From: Prevotella sp. HUN102 | GTDB lineage: Bacteria; Bacteroidota; Bacteroidia; Bacteroidales; Bacteroidaceae | Assembly: GCF_000688375.1 (NCBI RefSeq) | Contig: NZ_JIAF01000001.1 | Span: 248,001-312,000 of the forward strand | Reading direction: 5' to 3' | Length of the DNA: 64,000 nt | In this document: in pieces, positions 1-9,717 of the stretch | Numbering within the stretch: the first letter of the stretch is position 1 | Layout of the letters: each line of letters starts with the position of its first letter | Translations under genes and position numbers: made by a program | The notes under the pieces: generated by a model | What the model was told of the DNA's origin: nothing | The model's input: the letters and a program-made list of their open reading frames with translations, nothing else | Databases searched by the model: none

Positions 1-320
1 AAAAGCCTTGACTGATATCGCATCAACCAAGGTTCCAATACTAAAACTAAATTAACCACTAAAAAAACTGATGCAAAGATAAGGGTTTTTCTCAATAGTT
101 GCAAACTAAAAATTACGGCTTTATTTGCACTTTTTCCCTTATCTGCTGTTTTTGGTATTTTTTTTCTTGTTTTATTGGCTGTTTTATCAATTTTTAATCA
201 TTGTGTTATGTATGAAAACGCAGAAATTGCTGATAAATTGTGATGAATTGTTAAAACTTTATTTTTCTCTCAATAAAATTTGTTTTATTCATTTTTATAT
301 CCCATTTTTGCATTGATATT
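1..320. other. AT-rich intergenic stretch left of the first IS982 copy
   Basis: No convincing gene is seen. The only long open frame (125-316, plus) is a low-complexity run of Phe, Leu and Ile with no start signal or family resemblance. Bases 2-55 on the plus strand can be read as the last 17 codons of a gene ending in TAA (ending ...ILKLN), which may be the tail of a gene lying outside the window, but this is too short to assert. Confidence 0.4.
74..106 (-). promoter_or_regulatory. Bacteroidota-type promoter facing left out of the window
   Basis: On the minus strand GTTTG (106-102) lies 20 bp before TATCTTTG (81-74), a good match to the TTTG / TAnnTTTG promoter of this phylum. A transcript would leave the window at its left edge; no start codon can be fixed in the remaining 70 bases. 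Confidence 0.4.
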
Positions 321-1365
321 ACGCCAGTTCGGGATAAGAAAGTTGTTGAAAATGTTGGTAATCTAGCTTATTTTTTGTAACTTTACAGTTGAATATCAAT
401 TAATTACAAGCAATATAAGCGATGATTACCGAAGACAAAGTTATAGAAATTTTCTGTGTTATTGATGAGTTTTGCAAGAATTTAGGCGCAGAATTGAATA
501 AAAACCTTCAAATAGCTCCCACAGACGAAGGCTACAAGCATGTCAGACACCGTAAGGGGCGTATGTGTGAAAGTGAGATTATGACCATTTTGCTATGCTG
601 CCATTTTGGGACTTTCCGAAACTTCAAACATTATTATCTGTTCTTTGTGAAAGTTCATCTTGCCCAATGTTTTCCCACCGCAGTATCCTACAATCGCTTT
701 GTGGAACTTATGCCTCGGGAGTTCTTTACAATGCTTACTTTTATGAAACTTTACGCCTTTGGCAAATGCACGGGAATCAGCTTTGTCGATAGTACTATGA
801 TACCTGTATGCCATAATGTAAGAAGATATTTCAATAGGTTTTTTGAGGGCTTTGCCAAGAGCGGAAAGGGTACAATGGGATGGTGCCATGGCTTCAAACT
901 GCATCTGCTTTGCAATGACACAGGAGAGATCATAACATTCTGTCTTACACCTGCCAACGTGGATGACAGAGATCGAAGGGTATGGTCTGTTTTTACAAAA
1001 GTACTCTATGGAAAAGTATTCGCAGATAGGGGATATATCAAGCGGGAACTCTTTGAGGGACTCTTTGAGCAGGGAATACATCTTGTACACGGACTGAAAG
1101 CAAAGATGAAAAACAAACTTATGCCTGTGTATGATAAAATCATGCTACGAAAGAGATATATAATAGAGTGTATAAATGAGTTATTGAAAAACAAGGCAAA
1201 CCTTGTACATTCAAGACACAGGTCGATACATAATTTCATCATGAACTTATGCTCGGCATTGGCGGCGTATTGTTTCTTTGAAAATAAACCGGATGGGCTG
1301 TCAGTATATTTGGAAGATAAAAGACAACTGGAACTTTTTTAAGATTTATTATCCCGAACTGGCGT
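321..1365 (+). mobile_element. IS982-family insertion sequence, copy 1 (1045 bp, complete)
   Basis: The element is bounded by 17-bp inverted repeats, ACGCCAGTTCGGGATAA at the left and its complement at the right, enclosing a single transposase gene. A second copy of identical length lies inverted at 52301-53345. The flanks (GATATT left, ACAGAG right) show no target-site duplication, so this copy may have been through recombination since it inserted, or the duplication may have decayed. Confidence 0.93.
422..1342 (+). CDS. IS982-family transposase, copy 1
   Basis: This 306-residue protein is a full-length DDE-type transposase of the IS982 family. Candidate catalytic aspartates are D123 in FVDSTMIP and D202 in FADRGYI; the C-terminal part (CSALAAYCFF) matches the usual end of the family. 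The gene fills the IS and starts 101 bp inside the left repeat. It differs from the second copy (52324-53244) at only five residues: 140 F/V, 170 I/V, 181 D/A, 185 R/Q and a C-terminal M/I. Nothing suggests inactivation. Confidence 0.93.
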   Translation: MITEDKVIEIFCVIDEFCKNLGAELNKNLQIAPTDEGYKHVRHRKGRMCESEIMTILLCCHFGTFRNFKHYYLFFVKVHLAQCFPTAVSYNRFVELMPREFFTMLTFMKLYAFGKCTGISFVDSTMIPVCHNVRRYFNRFFEGFAKSGKGTMGWCHGFKLHLLCNDTGEIITFCLTPANVDDRDRRVWSVFTKVLYGKVFADRGYIKRELFEGLFEQGIHLVHGLKAKMKNKLMPVYDKIMLRKRYIIECINELLKNKANLVHSRHRSIHNFIMNLCSALAAYCFFENKPDGLSVYLEDKRQLELF

Positions 1366-1431
1366 ACAGAGTGTGCTCGTGCGAGGATAGAGGTTTGATA
1401 GAAAGCAAGTTATGGTTGCACGTTCAAAACT

Positions 1432-1507
1432 CGCGTATTTGAAAACAAAAAATATTTTGTCGGAAATAATTGAATTATGGAGAGCATTTTGTAAAGAATA
1501 TTCGCAG
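1432..1507. repeat. Dispersed ~75-bp intergenic repeat, GAATTATG family, copy 1
   Basis: The sequence from CGCGTATTTG to AATATTCGC aligns without gaps to 38402-38476, with most positions identical, including the core AATTATG and TTTTGT. A more divergent copy lies at 21250-21325. It sits downstream of rnz and carries no open frame. Confidence 0.6.
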
Positions 1508-1551
1508 TTTTATAGACTCTGATGATTCTGTTTAAAAATCAAGCAAAAAGG

Positions 1552-1616
1552 AAATCTACGTTTTCTGCGCCATCAGCGTGAGATTTTTCTCGCAGATTTC
1601 GCAGACAACGCAGATT
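1552..1616. repeat. CGCAGAT-type long dyad, copy 1
   Basis: An imperfect inverted repeat whose arms are built from CTGCG/CGCAG blocks (left arm AATCTACGTTTTCTGCG..., right arm ...CGCAGACAACGCAGATT) around a short T-rich loop. It lies just beyond the stop of rnz and could end that transcript, although there is no clean U-tract. Related dyads lie at 56273-56336 and 56424-56489. Confidence 0.6.
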
Positions 1617-1638
1617 TTCTAAAAAGGGGCTATTGAAA

Positions 1639-2556
1639 TTATTGCACGGCTATACACTGACCTTCGTCCGATAAAAAACTGTTTGGGAACACCTCACGGG
1701 CTTCCTTCAGCAGTTGGTTTTCGTTGGAATAGCGTGCTGAATAATGCCCTAAGAGCAGTTTGCCGACCCTTGCATCGCGTGCAACGGTGGCAGCCTGTTC
1801 TGCCGTGCTGTGATAATACAGCTTTGCGTTGTCGGCCTTGTCGTTCGCGTATGTGCTTTCGTGGTAGAGAAGATTCACGCCCTCAACCATCGTGTGAAGA
1901 TTCTCCATATAGCGCGTGTCCGAGCAATAGGCATAGCTTCGTGCTGGTAGGGGTGGAGTGGTGAGTCTTTCGTTCGGAATCACTTCGCCGTCTTCCGTCT
2001 TCCAGTCGGCACCGGCTTTTATATTGTTGATTTGGCTGATGGGAATACTGTAATAATCTATCATATCGCGCCTGATATGGGGTGCCGTTTGTTTCTCCCT
2101 GAAGAGGAATCCACAACAGGCTATGCGATGATCGAGGGGAATTGTTTCCACGGTAAGGCTTTTGTCCTCGTAGATTTGAATGTTCTTTTTCGTGTCAAGC
2201 CCGTGAAAAACCACCTCGTATTCCAGTCTGTTGCAGAACATTTGCATAGAATGCTTCAAGTATTCCTCGAAGTTGGAGGGGGCGTAGACGTGCAATGGTG
2301 CCGTGCGTCCGAGCATTCCGAAGGTGGATATCATTCCCAACAGACCGAAACAATGGTCGCCGTGCAGGTGGGAAATGAATACTGCCTGAATTTTGGAGAA
2401 GTTTACGCGCGAACGTCTGATTTGAATCTGAGTGCCTTCCCCACAGTCTATCATAAAGAACTTGCCGCGAATTTCTACAATTTGGCAAGTGGAATTATGG
2501 TGCAGCGTGGGAAGGGCACTTCCACAGCCTAATATATGTACGTTGAACGGCTCCAT
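1639..2556 (-). CDS. rnz: Ribonuclease Z (tRNA 3'-end endonuclease)
   Basis: RNase Z cuts the 3' trailer from tRNA precursors in the cytoplasm, which matters here because the window's tRNA-Cys gene does not encode CCA. The 305-residue protein has the metallo-beta-lactamase zinc motif HLHGDH at residues 63-68, an early GCGSALPT strand, the later YHESTY segment and LLLGHYSARY, all typical of the family, and is of normal length. Its ATG follows directly on the stop codon of the upstream lipoprotein gene, with no gap, so the two are almost certainly translated from one mRNA. Confidence 0.95.
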   Translation of the reverse strand: MEPFNVHILGCGSALPTLHHNSTCQIVEIRGKFFMIDCGEGTQIQIRRSRVNFSKIQAVFISHLHGDHCFGLLGMISTFGMLGRTAPLHVYAPSNFEEYLKHSMQMFCNRLEYEVVFHGLDTKKNIQIYEDKSLTVETIPLDHRIACCGFLFREKQTAPHIRRDMIDYYSIPISQINNIKAGADWKTEDGEVIPNERLTTPPLPARSYAYCSDTRYMENLHTMVEGVNLLYHESTYANDKADNAKLYYHSTAEQAATVARDARVGKLLLGHYSARYSNENQLLKEAREVFPNSFLSDEGQCIAVQ

Positions 2557-3117
2557 TTATTTGGCCTTACTGCGTCCGAAAACAAAGTTTCCGTTATTGT
2601 TGCCGAGTTCCATAGAGTCGCTCAGCTCGATAATATCGAAGGTGTCTTTTGAAAGCACGAGTTTTCCGTTGTAGATTCTCCAGTTGGTCCAAGGATTCTG
2701 TTCGGCCTCTATATTTGAAAGAATCTCTCCTCCTTCCTTAATCTCGAAATCCTTGTCGAGACTTTTCCAGTTACCGAGCAGCGAAGTGAGGTTCACTGCA
2801 CTGCGAAGAATCCTGTCTCCGTATTCTTCGTAGCTGATAACGGCGAATTTATCGCCTGCAAGTTTTCCTCCCTTTACCACTTCCACGGTGTCGTCGGGGT
2901 TCTCAATAAATTCGAGCGTGTCTCCTTCGTTGGTCAGGAGCAGCAGCGAATGGTTACCACCGTCGAGCATAACGCCGTAGATGGTGGAGTCGCCGTCGTT
3001 CGTTACTTCGGTTGCCGTGGTGCTTTTTTCGATGACAGGCTTTGCCTTTTCGTTCTTACAGCCGATAAAAATGGCTGCAACCATCATCAATACCAGTAGG
3101 ACAGGTGTTTTTTTCAT
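2557..3117 (-). CDS. Predicted lipoprotein with lipocalin-like C-terminal half
   Basis: The 186-residue protein begins with a lipoprotein signal peptide ending in a lipobox (IFIGC, Cys at about residue 20), so it should be anchored in a cell-envelope membrane. The rest is rich in short beta-strand patterns; the segment from about residue 110 (LLGNWKS...) to the end resembles the lipocalin-like domains common in small Bacteroidota lipoproteins, which is a fold-level impression, not a firm family call. It abuts rnz head to tail. Function unknown. Confidence 0.75.
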   Translation of the reverse strand: MKKTPVLLVLMMVAAIFIGCKNEKAKPVIEKSTTATEVTNDGDSTIYGVMLDGGNHSLLLLTNEGDTLEFIENPDDTVEVVKGGKLAGDKFAVISYEEYGDRILRSAVNLTSLLGNWKSLDKDFEIKEGGEILSNIEAEQNPWTNWRIYNGKLVLSKDTFDIIELSDSMELGNNNGNFVFGRSKAK

Positions 3118-3147
3118 AATTCTATGCGTTTGTTTATGAGTTTTATG

Positions 3148-4041
3148 TTATTTCTTTTCAAGTTCCTTTGCTTCATTCCATAGTTTATCCATTTCTCCTA
3201 AAGTCATATCTTTCAGTTCTTTACCCATTTCCTTTGATTTCAATTCTATGTAGGTAAATCGGGAGATAAACTTCTGATTGGTGTGCTCAAGTGCGTTGTC
3301 GGGATTCAGTTTGTAGAGACGCGATGCGTTGATGACGGAGAAAAGGAAGTCGCCCAACTCCTTTGTGGAGTTCGCCTTGTCTTCTTTTGCAAGTTCGATT
3401 TTCAGTTCCTCGAGTTCTTCGGCAACTTTCTGCCATACGTCTTCTTTCTTTTCCCAATCAAACCCTACGTTTCTTGCCTTGTCCTGAATGCGGTAAGCCT
3501 TGATGAGACTGGGGAGAGAATCGGGCACTCCTGAGAGTACGGTCTTGTTTCCCTCACGCTCTTTCTGCTTGCGTTGCTCCCAAGTGCTTTCTACTTGAGT
3601 GGCAGTTGAGGGAATATTGCTGTTGCTTTCGCCGTCAGTAGTTTGTTGATTATCCAATTCGTCCTTGTAGACCACTTGTCCTTTGGCGTTTACTGCCATT
3701 CTGTCGTCGGCAATCTTCCATCCTGTCCAATCAATGAAATCGTGTCTGAACATCAGTTTGTCGGATTGAGCGTTGCAGACGTCCACGATGTCGAAGTCGT
3801 TTGTTTCACTTCCAAGAAGCGCGTAGAAAATAACGTGCTCCATCACGTCGCCCAACTCTTTGCAGATGTTTTTCTTGTCGTTTTTCATCAGGGCGTCGGC
3901 AAGCTCGAAAGTTTCCTCAATAGTATTTGGGCGCAGACTCTCGAAAGTCTGTTTTCTGTCCCACGGGCATTCCACACGCAGACGCTCCTGAACGTCCAAC
4001 AATCGGCCGAAAGCCTCTAATTTTTCTTCTTTTGTATGCAA
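3148..4041 (-). CDS. mazG: Nucleoside triphosphate pyrophosphohydrolase MazG
   Basis: MazG hydrolyses NTPs and dNTPs to the monophosphate and pyrophosphate, removing aberrant nucleotides. The 297-residue protein has the two MazG repeats: the first with CPWDRKQTFESL and the metal-binding TIEETFEL / KELGDV motifs (residues about 25-65), the second with NVGFDW, EELEELKIEL and TKELGDFLF (about 195-240). It is longer than the usual ~260 residues because of a Gln/Ser/Thr-rich linker at about residues 130-165. The gene is transcribed divergently from valS, with its own TATCTTTG element at 4101-4094. Confidence 0.93.
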   Translation of the reverse strand: MHTKEEKLEAFGRLLDVQERLRVECPWDRKQTFESLRPNTIEETFELADALMKNDKKNICKELGDVMEHVIFYALLGSETNDFDIVDVCNAQSDKLMFRHDFIDWTGWKIADDRMAVNAKGQVVYKDELDNQQTTDGESNSNIPSTATQVESTWEQRKQKEREGNKTVLSGVPDSLPSLIKAYRIQDKARNVGFDWEKKEDVWQKVAEELEELKIELAKEDKANSTKELGDFLFSVINASRLYKLNPDNALEHTNQKFISRFTYIELKSKEMGKELKDMTLGEMDKLWNEAKELEKK

Positions 4042-4093
4042 TCTTATGAAATTTAAAGTTAAAAGAAGTACAATGTACTGCTAAATTATAGTG

Positions 4094-4131
4094 CAAAGAT
4101 ACATTTTTCAACCGATTTTTTCGTAATTTTG
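4094..4131. promoter_or_regulatory. Divergent promoters for mazG (minus) and valS (plus)
   Basis: The minus strand carries TATCTTTG at 4101-4094, about 50 bp before the mazG ATG. The plus strand carries TAATTTTG at 4124-4131, about 40 bp before the valS ATG, with a T-run 20 bp upstream. Both fit the TAnnTTTG -7 box. Confidence 0.55.
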
Positions 4132-4173
4132 CATCGTTTTTAATGATAATAAAGAAATAATAATATACAAGTA

Positions 4174-6867
4174 ATGGAATTAGCAAGCAAGTACGACCCA
4201 CAAGACGTGGAATCGAAATGGTATGAGTATTGGCTCAACAACAAGCTTTTCAGTTCAAAACCTGACGGACGGGAGCCTTACACGGTGGTTATCCCTCCAC
4301 CTAATGTAACGGGTGTGTTGCACATGGGACACATGCTCAACAATACAATTCAGGATATTCTCGTGCGCCACGCCAGAATGGAAGGCAAGAACGCTTGCTG
4401 GGTACCGGGTACTGACCACGCCAGTATCGCCACGGAAGCAAAGGTTGTAAACAAACTTGCACAGGAAGGCATCAACAAGGCCGACCTAACCCGTGAGGAT
4501 TTCCTCAAGCACGCTTGGGCTTGGACAGACGAGCATGGCGGTATCATCCTGAAACAGTTGCGCAAACTGGGATGTTCCTGCGACTGGGAGCGTACTGCCT
4601 TCACGATGGACGAAACCCGTAGTGCGAGCGTTATCAAGGTGTTCTGCGACCTTTACGAGAAAGGACTGATTTATCGTGGCGTCCGTATGGTAAACTGGGA
4701 CCCCAGTGCACAGACTGCTTTGTCCGACGAAGAGGTTATTTACAAGGACGAACATTCCAAACTCTATCACTTGAAGTATTATGTTGCGCCTGAAGACCAG
4801 TCTAAGGTTGAGCGAAAGCAGGAAGAAAACGTAATGCACAAGGACGAAAAGGGATATTATGCCGTGGTGGCGACAACACGTCCGGAAACCATTATGGGCG
4901 ACTCTGCTATGTGTATCAATCCCGAAGACGGCAAGAACACTTGGCTGAAGGGCTTGCACGTTATCGTTCCGTTAGTGAACCGTTGCATTCCTATCATAGA
5001 AGATTCATACGTTGATATTGAGTTCGGAACCGGCTGCTTGAAGGTAACGCCTGCACACGACATCAACGACCACGCCCTTGGACTAAAGCACGGTTTGGAA
5101 ACGATTGATATTTTCAACGACGACGGCACATTGTCGGAGGCTGCCGGACTGTATGTAGGTCAGGACAGAATGGAGGTTCGCAAGAAAATTGCCGTCGATT
5201 TGAAAGCTGCCAATCTGATGGAACGTGTGGAAGACTACGACAACAAGGTGGGTTTCTCCGAGCGTACCAATGTGCCTATCGAGCCTAAGCTCTCTACACA
5301 ATGGTTCCTGAGTATGCAGCACTTTGCCGATATTGCGCTCGATCCGGTAATGAACGACGATATTGAGTTCTATCCTAAGAAGTATAAGAACACGTATCGC
5401 CACTGGTTGGAGAACATCAAGGACTGGTGTATCAGTCGTCAGCTTTGGTGGGGACACCGTATTCCGGCCTATTACTTCAAAGATGCCGAAGGAAAGAACG
5501 CAACGGTGGTTGCAGAAAACGATGAAAAGGCTCTGGAAATGGCGAAGGCCATCAATCCGAGCGTGAAGATGGAAGACCTTGAACAGGAAAGCGACTGTCT
5601 GGATACGTGGTTCTCAAGTTGGTTGTGGCCTATCTCCGTGTTCAATGGCATTAATGAGCCGGACAATGAAGAGGTAAGCTATTACTACCCGACAAGCGAT
5701 TTGGTTACAGGTCCCGATATTATCTTCTTCTGGGTAGCCCGTATGATAATGGCAGGTTACGAATACCGCAATACATTCCCGTTCAAGCACGTCTACTTCA
5801 CAGGTATCGTTCGCGACAACCTCGGCCGAAAGATGAGCAAGAGTCTCGGCAATTCGCCTGATCCATTGGAACTCATTGAAAAGTACGGAGCCGACGGAGT
5901 GCGTATGGGTATGATGCTTTCAGCCCCTGCCGGCAACGATATTCTCTTCGACGAGAGCCTCTGCGAGCAGGGACGCAACTTCAATAACAAGATTTGGAAC
6001 GCCTTCCGACTCGTCAAAGGGTGGGAGGTTGCAAAACTCAATCAGCCTGAAGCAAGCAAGATTGCCGTAGCTTGGTTCGACGCCAAACTGAAGGAAGTAA
6101 ATGCGGAAATGGAAGACCAGTTCAAGAGCTACCGTATTTCGGAAGCCCTGATGACCGTCTATAAGCTCTTCTGGGATGAATTTTCCAGTTGGTATCTGGA
6201 AATGATCAAGCCCGAATACGGCAAACCAATCGACAAGCAGACTTACGAGGCTACGCTCAACTTCTTCGATACGCTCCTGAAGATGCTTCATCCGTTTATG
6301 CCGTTCATCACAGAAGAACTGTGGCAGCACATTTTCGACCGCAAGGATGGCGAGAGCATTATGCTCGAGAAGCTCGAACTTGCCCTGCCTACTGCCGAAG
6401 AGCAGAAACTCATTGCCGAGGTGGAAAGCGTGAAGCAGATAGTCGGAGGCATTCGCACCATCCGTAATCAGAAGAACATTGCTCCGAAGGTGGCTCTTAG
6501 CTTCGAGGTGGTTGGCAAAAACAATTTTGAAGTCTACAACTGCGTTATCTCAAAGATGGCAAATCTCGAAACAATCAGCGTGGTAGACGAGAAGAGTTCC
6601 GACGCATCGGCGTTTATGGTGGGTACGGACAGCTTTGCAGTGCCTCTCGGAAACCTCATCGACGTGAAGGCGGAAATAGAGAAACTCGAGAAGGAACTGG
6701 CTCATTTGGAAGGTTTCCTCAAGGGAATCAAGGCGAAACTCTCCAATGAGAACTTCGTTTCTCACGCACCGGAAGCAGTCATTGCCAAGGAACGCAAGAA
6801 GCAAAGCGATTCGGAAGAGAAGATTGGTGCCATAAAGGCAAATATCGAAGAACTCCGAAAGAAATAA
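4174..6867 (+). CDS. valS: Valyl-tRNA synthetase
   Basis: This class I enzyme charges tRNA-Val with valine in the cytoplasm and edits mischarged threonine. The 897-residue protein has the HIGH-type signature HMGH at residues 50-53 following PPPNVTG, the inserted editing domain (about 190-340, with TTRPETI), the KMSKS motif at 553-557, an anticodon-binding domain, and a C-terminal coiled coil rich in Glu/Lys (about 830-897). Length is normal. It is a single-gene unit with its own promoter and terminator. Confidence 0.97.
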   Translation: MELASKYDPQDVESKWYEYWLNNKLFSSKPDGREPYTVVIPPPNVTGVLHMGHMLNNTIQDILVRHARMEGKNACWVPGTDHASIATEAKVVNKLAQEGINKADLTREDFLKHAWAWTDEHGGIILKQLRKLGCSCDWERTAFTMDETRSASVIKVFCDLYEKGLIYRGVRMVNWDPSAQTALSDEEVIYKDEHSKLYHLKYYVAPEDQSKVERKQEENVMHKDEKGYYAVVATTRPETIMGDSAMCINPEDGKNTWLKGLHVIVPLVNRCIPIIEDSYVDIEFGTGCLKVTPAHDINDHALGLKHGLETIDIFNDDGTLSEAAGLYVGQDRMEVRKKIAVDLKAANLMERVEDYDNKVGFSERTNVPIEPKLSTQWFLSMQHFADIALDPVMNDDIEFYPKKYKNTYRHWLENIKDWCISRQLWWGHRIPAYYFKDAEGKNATVVAENDEKALEMAKAINPSVKMEDLEQESDCLDTWFSSWLWPISVFNGINEPDNEEVSYYYPTSDLVTGPDIIFFWVARMIMAGYEYRNTFPFKHVYFTGIVRDNLGRKMSKSLGNSPDPLELIEKYGADGVRMGMMLSAPAGNDILFDESLCEQGRNFNNKIWNAFRLVKGWEVAKLNQPEASKIAVAWFDAKLKEVNAEMEDQFKSYRISEALMTVYKLFWDEFSSWYLEMIKPEYGKPIDKQTYEATLNFFDTLLKMLHPFMPFITEELWQHIFDRKDGESIMLEKLELALPTAEEQKLIAEVESVKQIVGGIRTIRNQKNIAPKVALSFEVVGKNNFEVYNCVISKMANLETISVVDEKSSDASAFMVGTDSFAVPLGNLIDVKAEIEKLEKELAHLEGFLKGIKAKLSNENFVSHAPEAVIAKERKKQSDSEEKIGAIKANIEELRKK

Positions 6868-6892
6868 GAACATACGGAAATGATGAGCGAAC

Positions 6893-6937
6893 GGGCGGCA
6901 TCCCTCCATAATGAAGGGATGCTTGCCCATTCTTTCT
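6893..6937 (+). terminator. Rho-independent terminator of valS
   Basis: Inverted repeat GGGCGGCATCCCT ... AGGGATGCTTGCCC with a 9-base loop, followed by a T-rich run, 25 bp after the valS stop. Confidence 0.75.
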
Positions 6938-7011
6938 CAAATACACACAGCTAGTCTGCAATCCAAAGGCATTGCAAATAAGGGGATATTTAAAAACGAC
7001 ACTTGACAGAA

Positions 7012-8211
7012 ATGAAGAAATTATTTTTATATTTATTCGCATCTTTAGCATTATTTGCATCGTGTGGAGGCGACGACAACATCAGTCCGCCTATTGATGA
7101 ACCAGAAACAGACCCAAAGGCGCAGAAGACTGTAATAATGTATTATCCTTGGACAGGGCATAATACAATCAATCCTGTTACGGGAAAACCAACCAGTTCT
7201 GGTCTGTACGAATACTTCAAGAACAATATTGCCAACGTGGAAGTATCCATCAAGAAGGTCGGCTCCACGCAGAACACGCGTACATTTGTTGTCATAGCCG
7301 ACTCTCCATCGTCCGTAGACCTGTTTGAAATCAAATACAAGGACGGCAAATGCACGCGCGACACGCTTTACCATTACACAGGCGTTGCCACAAATGCCGA
7401 AAATCTGAAAGAGTATATCGCAAAAATCAAGCAAAAATCGCCATCTCCAACTTACGCAATGGTAATGGGAGCGCACGGAGACGGGTGGATTCCAAAGAAC
7501 AAAACACGAAGACGGACGAGAAGTGTTGGTGGACTTTACGCTTACGACCAGTTTGATATTTCGGAAATATCAAAGGCAATAACCGACAACGGCATCAAAC
7601 TTCAGTATTTCTGTTTCGACGACTGCTATATGGCAAACGTTGAAGTGGCTTACGAAATGAAAGAAGCCACAAGATATATCATTGCGTCTACGGCAGAGAT
7701 AATGGGAACGGGCATTCCTTATGAAGACGTGTATCAGTATATGGCTTCGCAGAATCCTGACTATAATGCCATCGTGAACGCCTATCTTTCGTTCTATCAA
7801 TCTTACGTCTATCCATACGGCAGCCTGTCTGTGATTGATTGCGACTATATTGATGAAATGGCAGGGATAATGAAACAATTCAATGCCTACAATGATGCTC
7901 CGACAGAGGCAGAACTCTCTCCTCAGGATGGATACAGAGAAGCCCGTTATTATGACTTTGCCGACTATCTCCGCAAGTACAACCGACACATTACCGAACA
8001 GGGCAGCGACAGCATAGCATACGCAGACGTGCTCTCAAAACTCGTTCCCAGCAAGGTAAAGACCAATGAACTCTTCACTGTTTACAGAGGAGGCGGGAGT
8101 CCCTATACGGTTTCGGCATATAGCGGCATCACTATCAGCGATCCGTCCACCCACAAGGACGTAATACAGAACAAGCTGAACACTCCTTGGTGGGCAGCCA
8201 CACACAATTAA
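7012..8211 (+). CDS. Clostripain-like (peptidase family C11) lipoprotein
   Basis: A predicted cell-envelope cysteine peptidase of the clostripain clan. From the ATG at 7012 it is 399 residues; a TTG nine bases upstream is less likely because the signal peptide (MKKLFLYLFASLALFASC) begins at the ATG. The lipobox FASC places the mature N-terminal Cys in a membrane. The catalytic His is in GAHGDGW (about residue 155) and the catalytic Cys in FDDCYMANVE (about 205), matching the family pattern. The substrate cannot be told; C11 enzymes usually cut after Arg or Lys. Single gene, closed by a strong terminator. Confidence 0.88.
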   Translation: MKKLFLYLFASLALFASCGGDDNISPPIDEPETDPKAQKTVIMYYPWTGHNTINPVTGKPTSSGLYEYFKNNIANVEVSIKKVGSTQNTRTFVVIADSPSSVDLFEIKYKDGKCTRDTLYHYTGVATNAENLKEYIAKIKQKSPSPTYAMVMGAHGDGWIPKNKTRRRTRSVGGLYAYDQFDISEISKAITDNGIKLQYFCFDDCYMANVEVAYEMKEATRYIIASTAEIMGTGIPYEDVYQYMASQNPDYNAIVNAYLSFYQSYVYPYGSLSVIDCDYIDEMAGIMKQFNAYNDAPTEAELSPQDGYREARYYDFADYLRKYNRHITEQGSDSIAYADVLSKLVPSKVKTNELFTVYRGGGSPYTVSAYSGITISDPSTHKDVIQNKLNTPWWAATHN

Positions 8212-8256
8212 GTCCCCTCCTCCTGCTTTGTTTGAAACATTCTGAAAACAATATCG

Positions 8257-8293
8257 AAGTCGAACCGTTGCTCCAACGGTTCGACTTTTTTTG
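8257..8293 (+). terminator. Rho-independent terminator of the clostripain-like gene
   Basis: Perfect stem GTCGAACCGTTG / CAACGGTTCGAC with a 4-base loop and a run of seven T, 45 bp after the stop codon. Confidence 0.88.
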
Positions 8294-8410
8294 TTATGAA
8301 ATTACGTTTGAAACAAATCAACAAGGATATTCCGTGCTTATAAATCCATCGTTGAGATTATAGCTTATGGAGATTTTATGTTTTCCTTATAACGTAAAAA
8401 GAGTTTTCTG

Positions 8411-9136
8411 TCAATCTGTTTGTATTTCTCCGTTTATACGTTTTCTGACAATGGAAAATGCACGTTGGAAAAGTGCAGAATCTTTTATCGTATCTGTCAT
8501 TTCTGTGAAACGGCATTTAGGAACGACAAATGTAAGTTCGTTTTCGGGTACTAACGGACGGGCTGACGGATCCAGCATTCCGATGAAGCATCGCCGACCA
8601 TTCTTGCGATTCTCTGTTACTGCAAGGCTGACTATACTCGTGCAACCGGAGCCGAAAGGAACTGCCACGGCATCGAAAGCATTATTGTCGAAGAATGCCC
8701 AAGCAGTTAAGCCGGAAAGAATGTCGAGCGTTGCCCAAAACAAAACCCCTTCAATATCGTCCATACTGCTTAGTTTGTCCATTCGCACGAAGTTCAGGTA
8801 AGGCTTCTTACTGCGTGTGATGTCAAGTTTTCCAATGTATTCTTCAACCATTTCGGGCGTTTGTTTGTAGTGTTCTGACTGCGATACAAACTGCGGTACC
8901 CGCTCTGGCATTTTATGAAACCCTGTGTATAACCCACCACCACATTTCACATTGTCGGCTGACAAGGTAAGTGGTTCTCCATCTCGAACTTTGCTGATAG
9001 CACCTATCATACACCGTGGCACTTTGCTTTCTGGATTGGCAGGCATATCGCCGTAGCCCAAAGCTATGGGTAGAGGAACTGCCTGCCCGAAAGCCTCTTT
9101 ATAAACTTTTAGAAATTCTTTATATTCATTGTTTAT
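8411..9136 (-). CDS. DUF169-family protein; start codon unclear
   Basis: The protein matches the uncharacterised DUF169 family, with the typical ALGYGDMP near the N-terminus, a CGGGLYTGF segment and a late GSGCTS motif. Homology-like sequence (NNEYKEFLKVYKEAFGQ) continues well upstream of the first possible TTG start at 9061, but the open frame contains no ATG, GTG or TTG there before a stop. The best-placed codon is ATA at 9136-9134, eight bases after an AAAGGA-like sequence, giving 241 residues. Either the ATG start has mutated, a frameshift lies nearby, or a shortened protein begins at 9061. DUF169 proteins have been discussed as tetrapyrrole or cofactor related, but no function is assigned here. 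Confidence 0.7.
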   Translation of the reverse strand: MNNEYKEFLKVYKEAFGQAVPLPIALGYGDMPANPESKVPRCMIGAISKVRDGEPLTLSADNVKCGGGLYTGFHKMPERVPQFVSQSEHYKQTPEMVEEYIGKLDITRSKKPYLNFVRMDKLSSMDDIEGVLFWATLDILSGLTAWAFFDNNAFDAVAVPFGSGCTSIVSLAVTENRKNGRRCFIGMLDPSARPLVPENELTFVVPKCRFTEMTDTIKDSALFQRAFSIVRKRINGEIQTD

Positions 9137-9217
9137 GTTCCTTTGTTTTGGCTAAGAATGGAAATTGCCATTTGTTGGAATCCTTATCTGTTAATTAGTA
9201 CAAAGGTAATAAAAAAG

Positions 9218-9249
9218 TTTTGTTTGTAGAATAATTAAAGCTACCTTTG
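9218..9249 (+). promoter_or_regulatory. Promoter of the MmcQ/YjbR gene
   Basis: TTTTG at 9218-9222 and TACCTTTG at 9242-9249, spaced 19 bp, ending 23 bp before the ATG at 9272. Confidence 0.6.
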
Positions 9250-9271
9250 TTTACAATATAATAGATGGATT

Positions 9272-9619
9272 ATGAATGTAGAAGAACTGCGCGACTATTG
9301 TTTGTCGCTCTCGCCCGAAGTGGAGGAGAAATTTCCTTTCCAGAAGTTCGGTGGTGCCAAGGATATCTTGGTGTTTTATATTGGTGGACATATGTTTTGC
9401 TATTTCGACATTAATCATACTGATTGCGTGTCGATGAAGAGTACCGAGGAAGAAGCAACACAGCTGCGCGAACAGTACGATTATATCGGATTGCCCCATA
9501 ATGCAAGCAAGAGCTATGCGCGACGATGGATAGGAATTGACATTGCGAGGGCTGATGATTCGCTCGTTAAAAGGCTTATTCTCAATTCGTTTTGCATCGT
9601 AGGCAAAAGGTCAAAATAA
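9272..9619 (+). CDS. MmcQ/YjbR-family protein
   Basis: A 115-residue protein of the MmcQ/YjbR family, small cytoplasmic proteins with a CyaY-like fold whose role is unsettled though they are often labelled DNA-binding. Visible family features are the opening VEELRDYCLSLSPEVEEKFPF, the central GGAKDILVFYIGGHMFCYFDI strand pair, and the late GLPHNASKSYARRWIGIDI block. Length is normal. It is a single gene with its own promoter and is followed by the 22-bp-unit repeat. Confidence 0.88.
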   Translation: MNVEELRDYCLSLSPEVEEKFPFQKFGGAKDILVFYIGGHMFCYFDINHTDCVSMKSTEEEATQLREQYDYIGLPHNASKSYARRWIGIDIARADDSLVKRLILNSFCIVGKRSK

Positions 9620-9717
9620 ATCATTCAAGCGTAAGAAATATATGGAAAGGAAGACCTTAATAATGATGGGCTTCGGTCGGGGATCGGGCAGTAAAAAATC
9701 AGCGATTCAAGACGGGT

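Noticed and set aside
1..55. C-terminal tail of a plus-strand gene (ending ILKLN and TAA)
   Set aside because: Only 17 codons are visible, and a good promoter points the other way; not enough to call.
593..1090. 165-codon open frame antisense to the IS982 transposase (and its mirror in copy 2, 52576-53073)
   Set aside because: Lies entirely over the transposase gene in the other strand; no start signal or family features. It is retained in both copies only because the copies are nearly identical.
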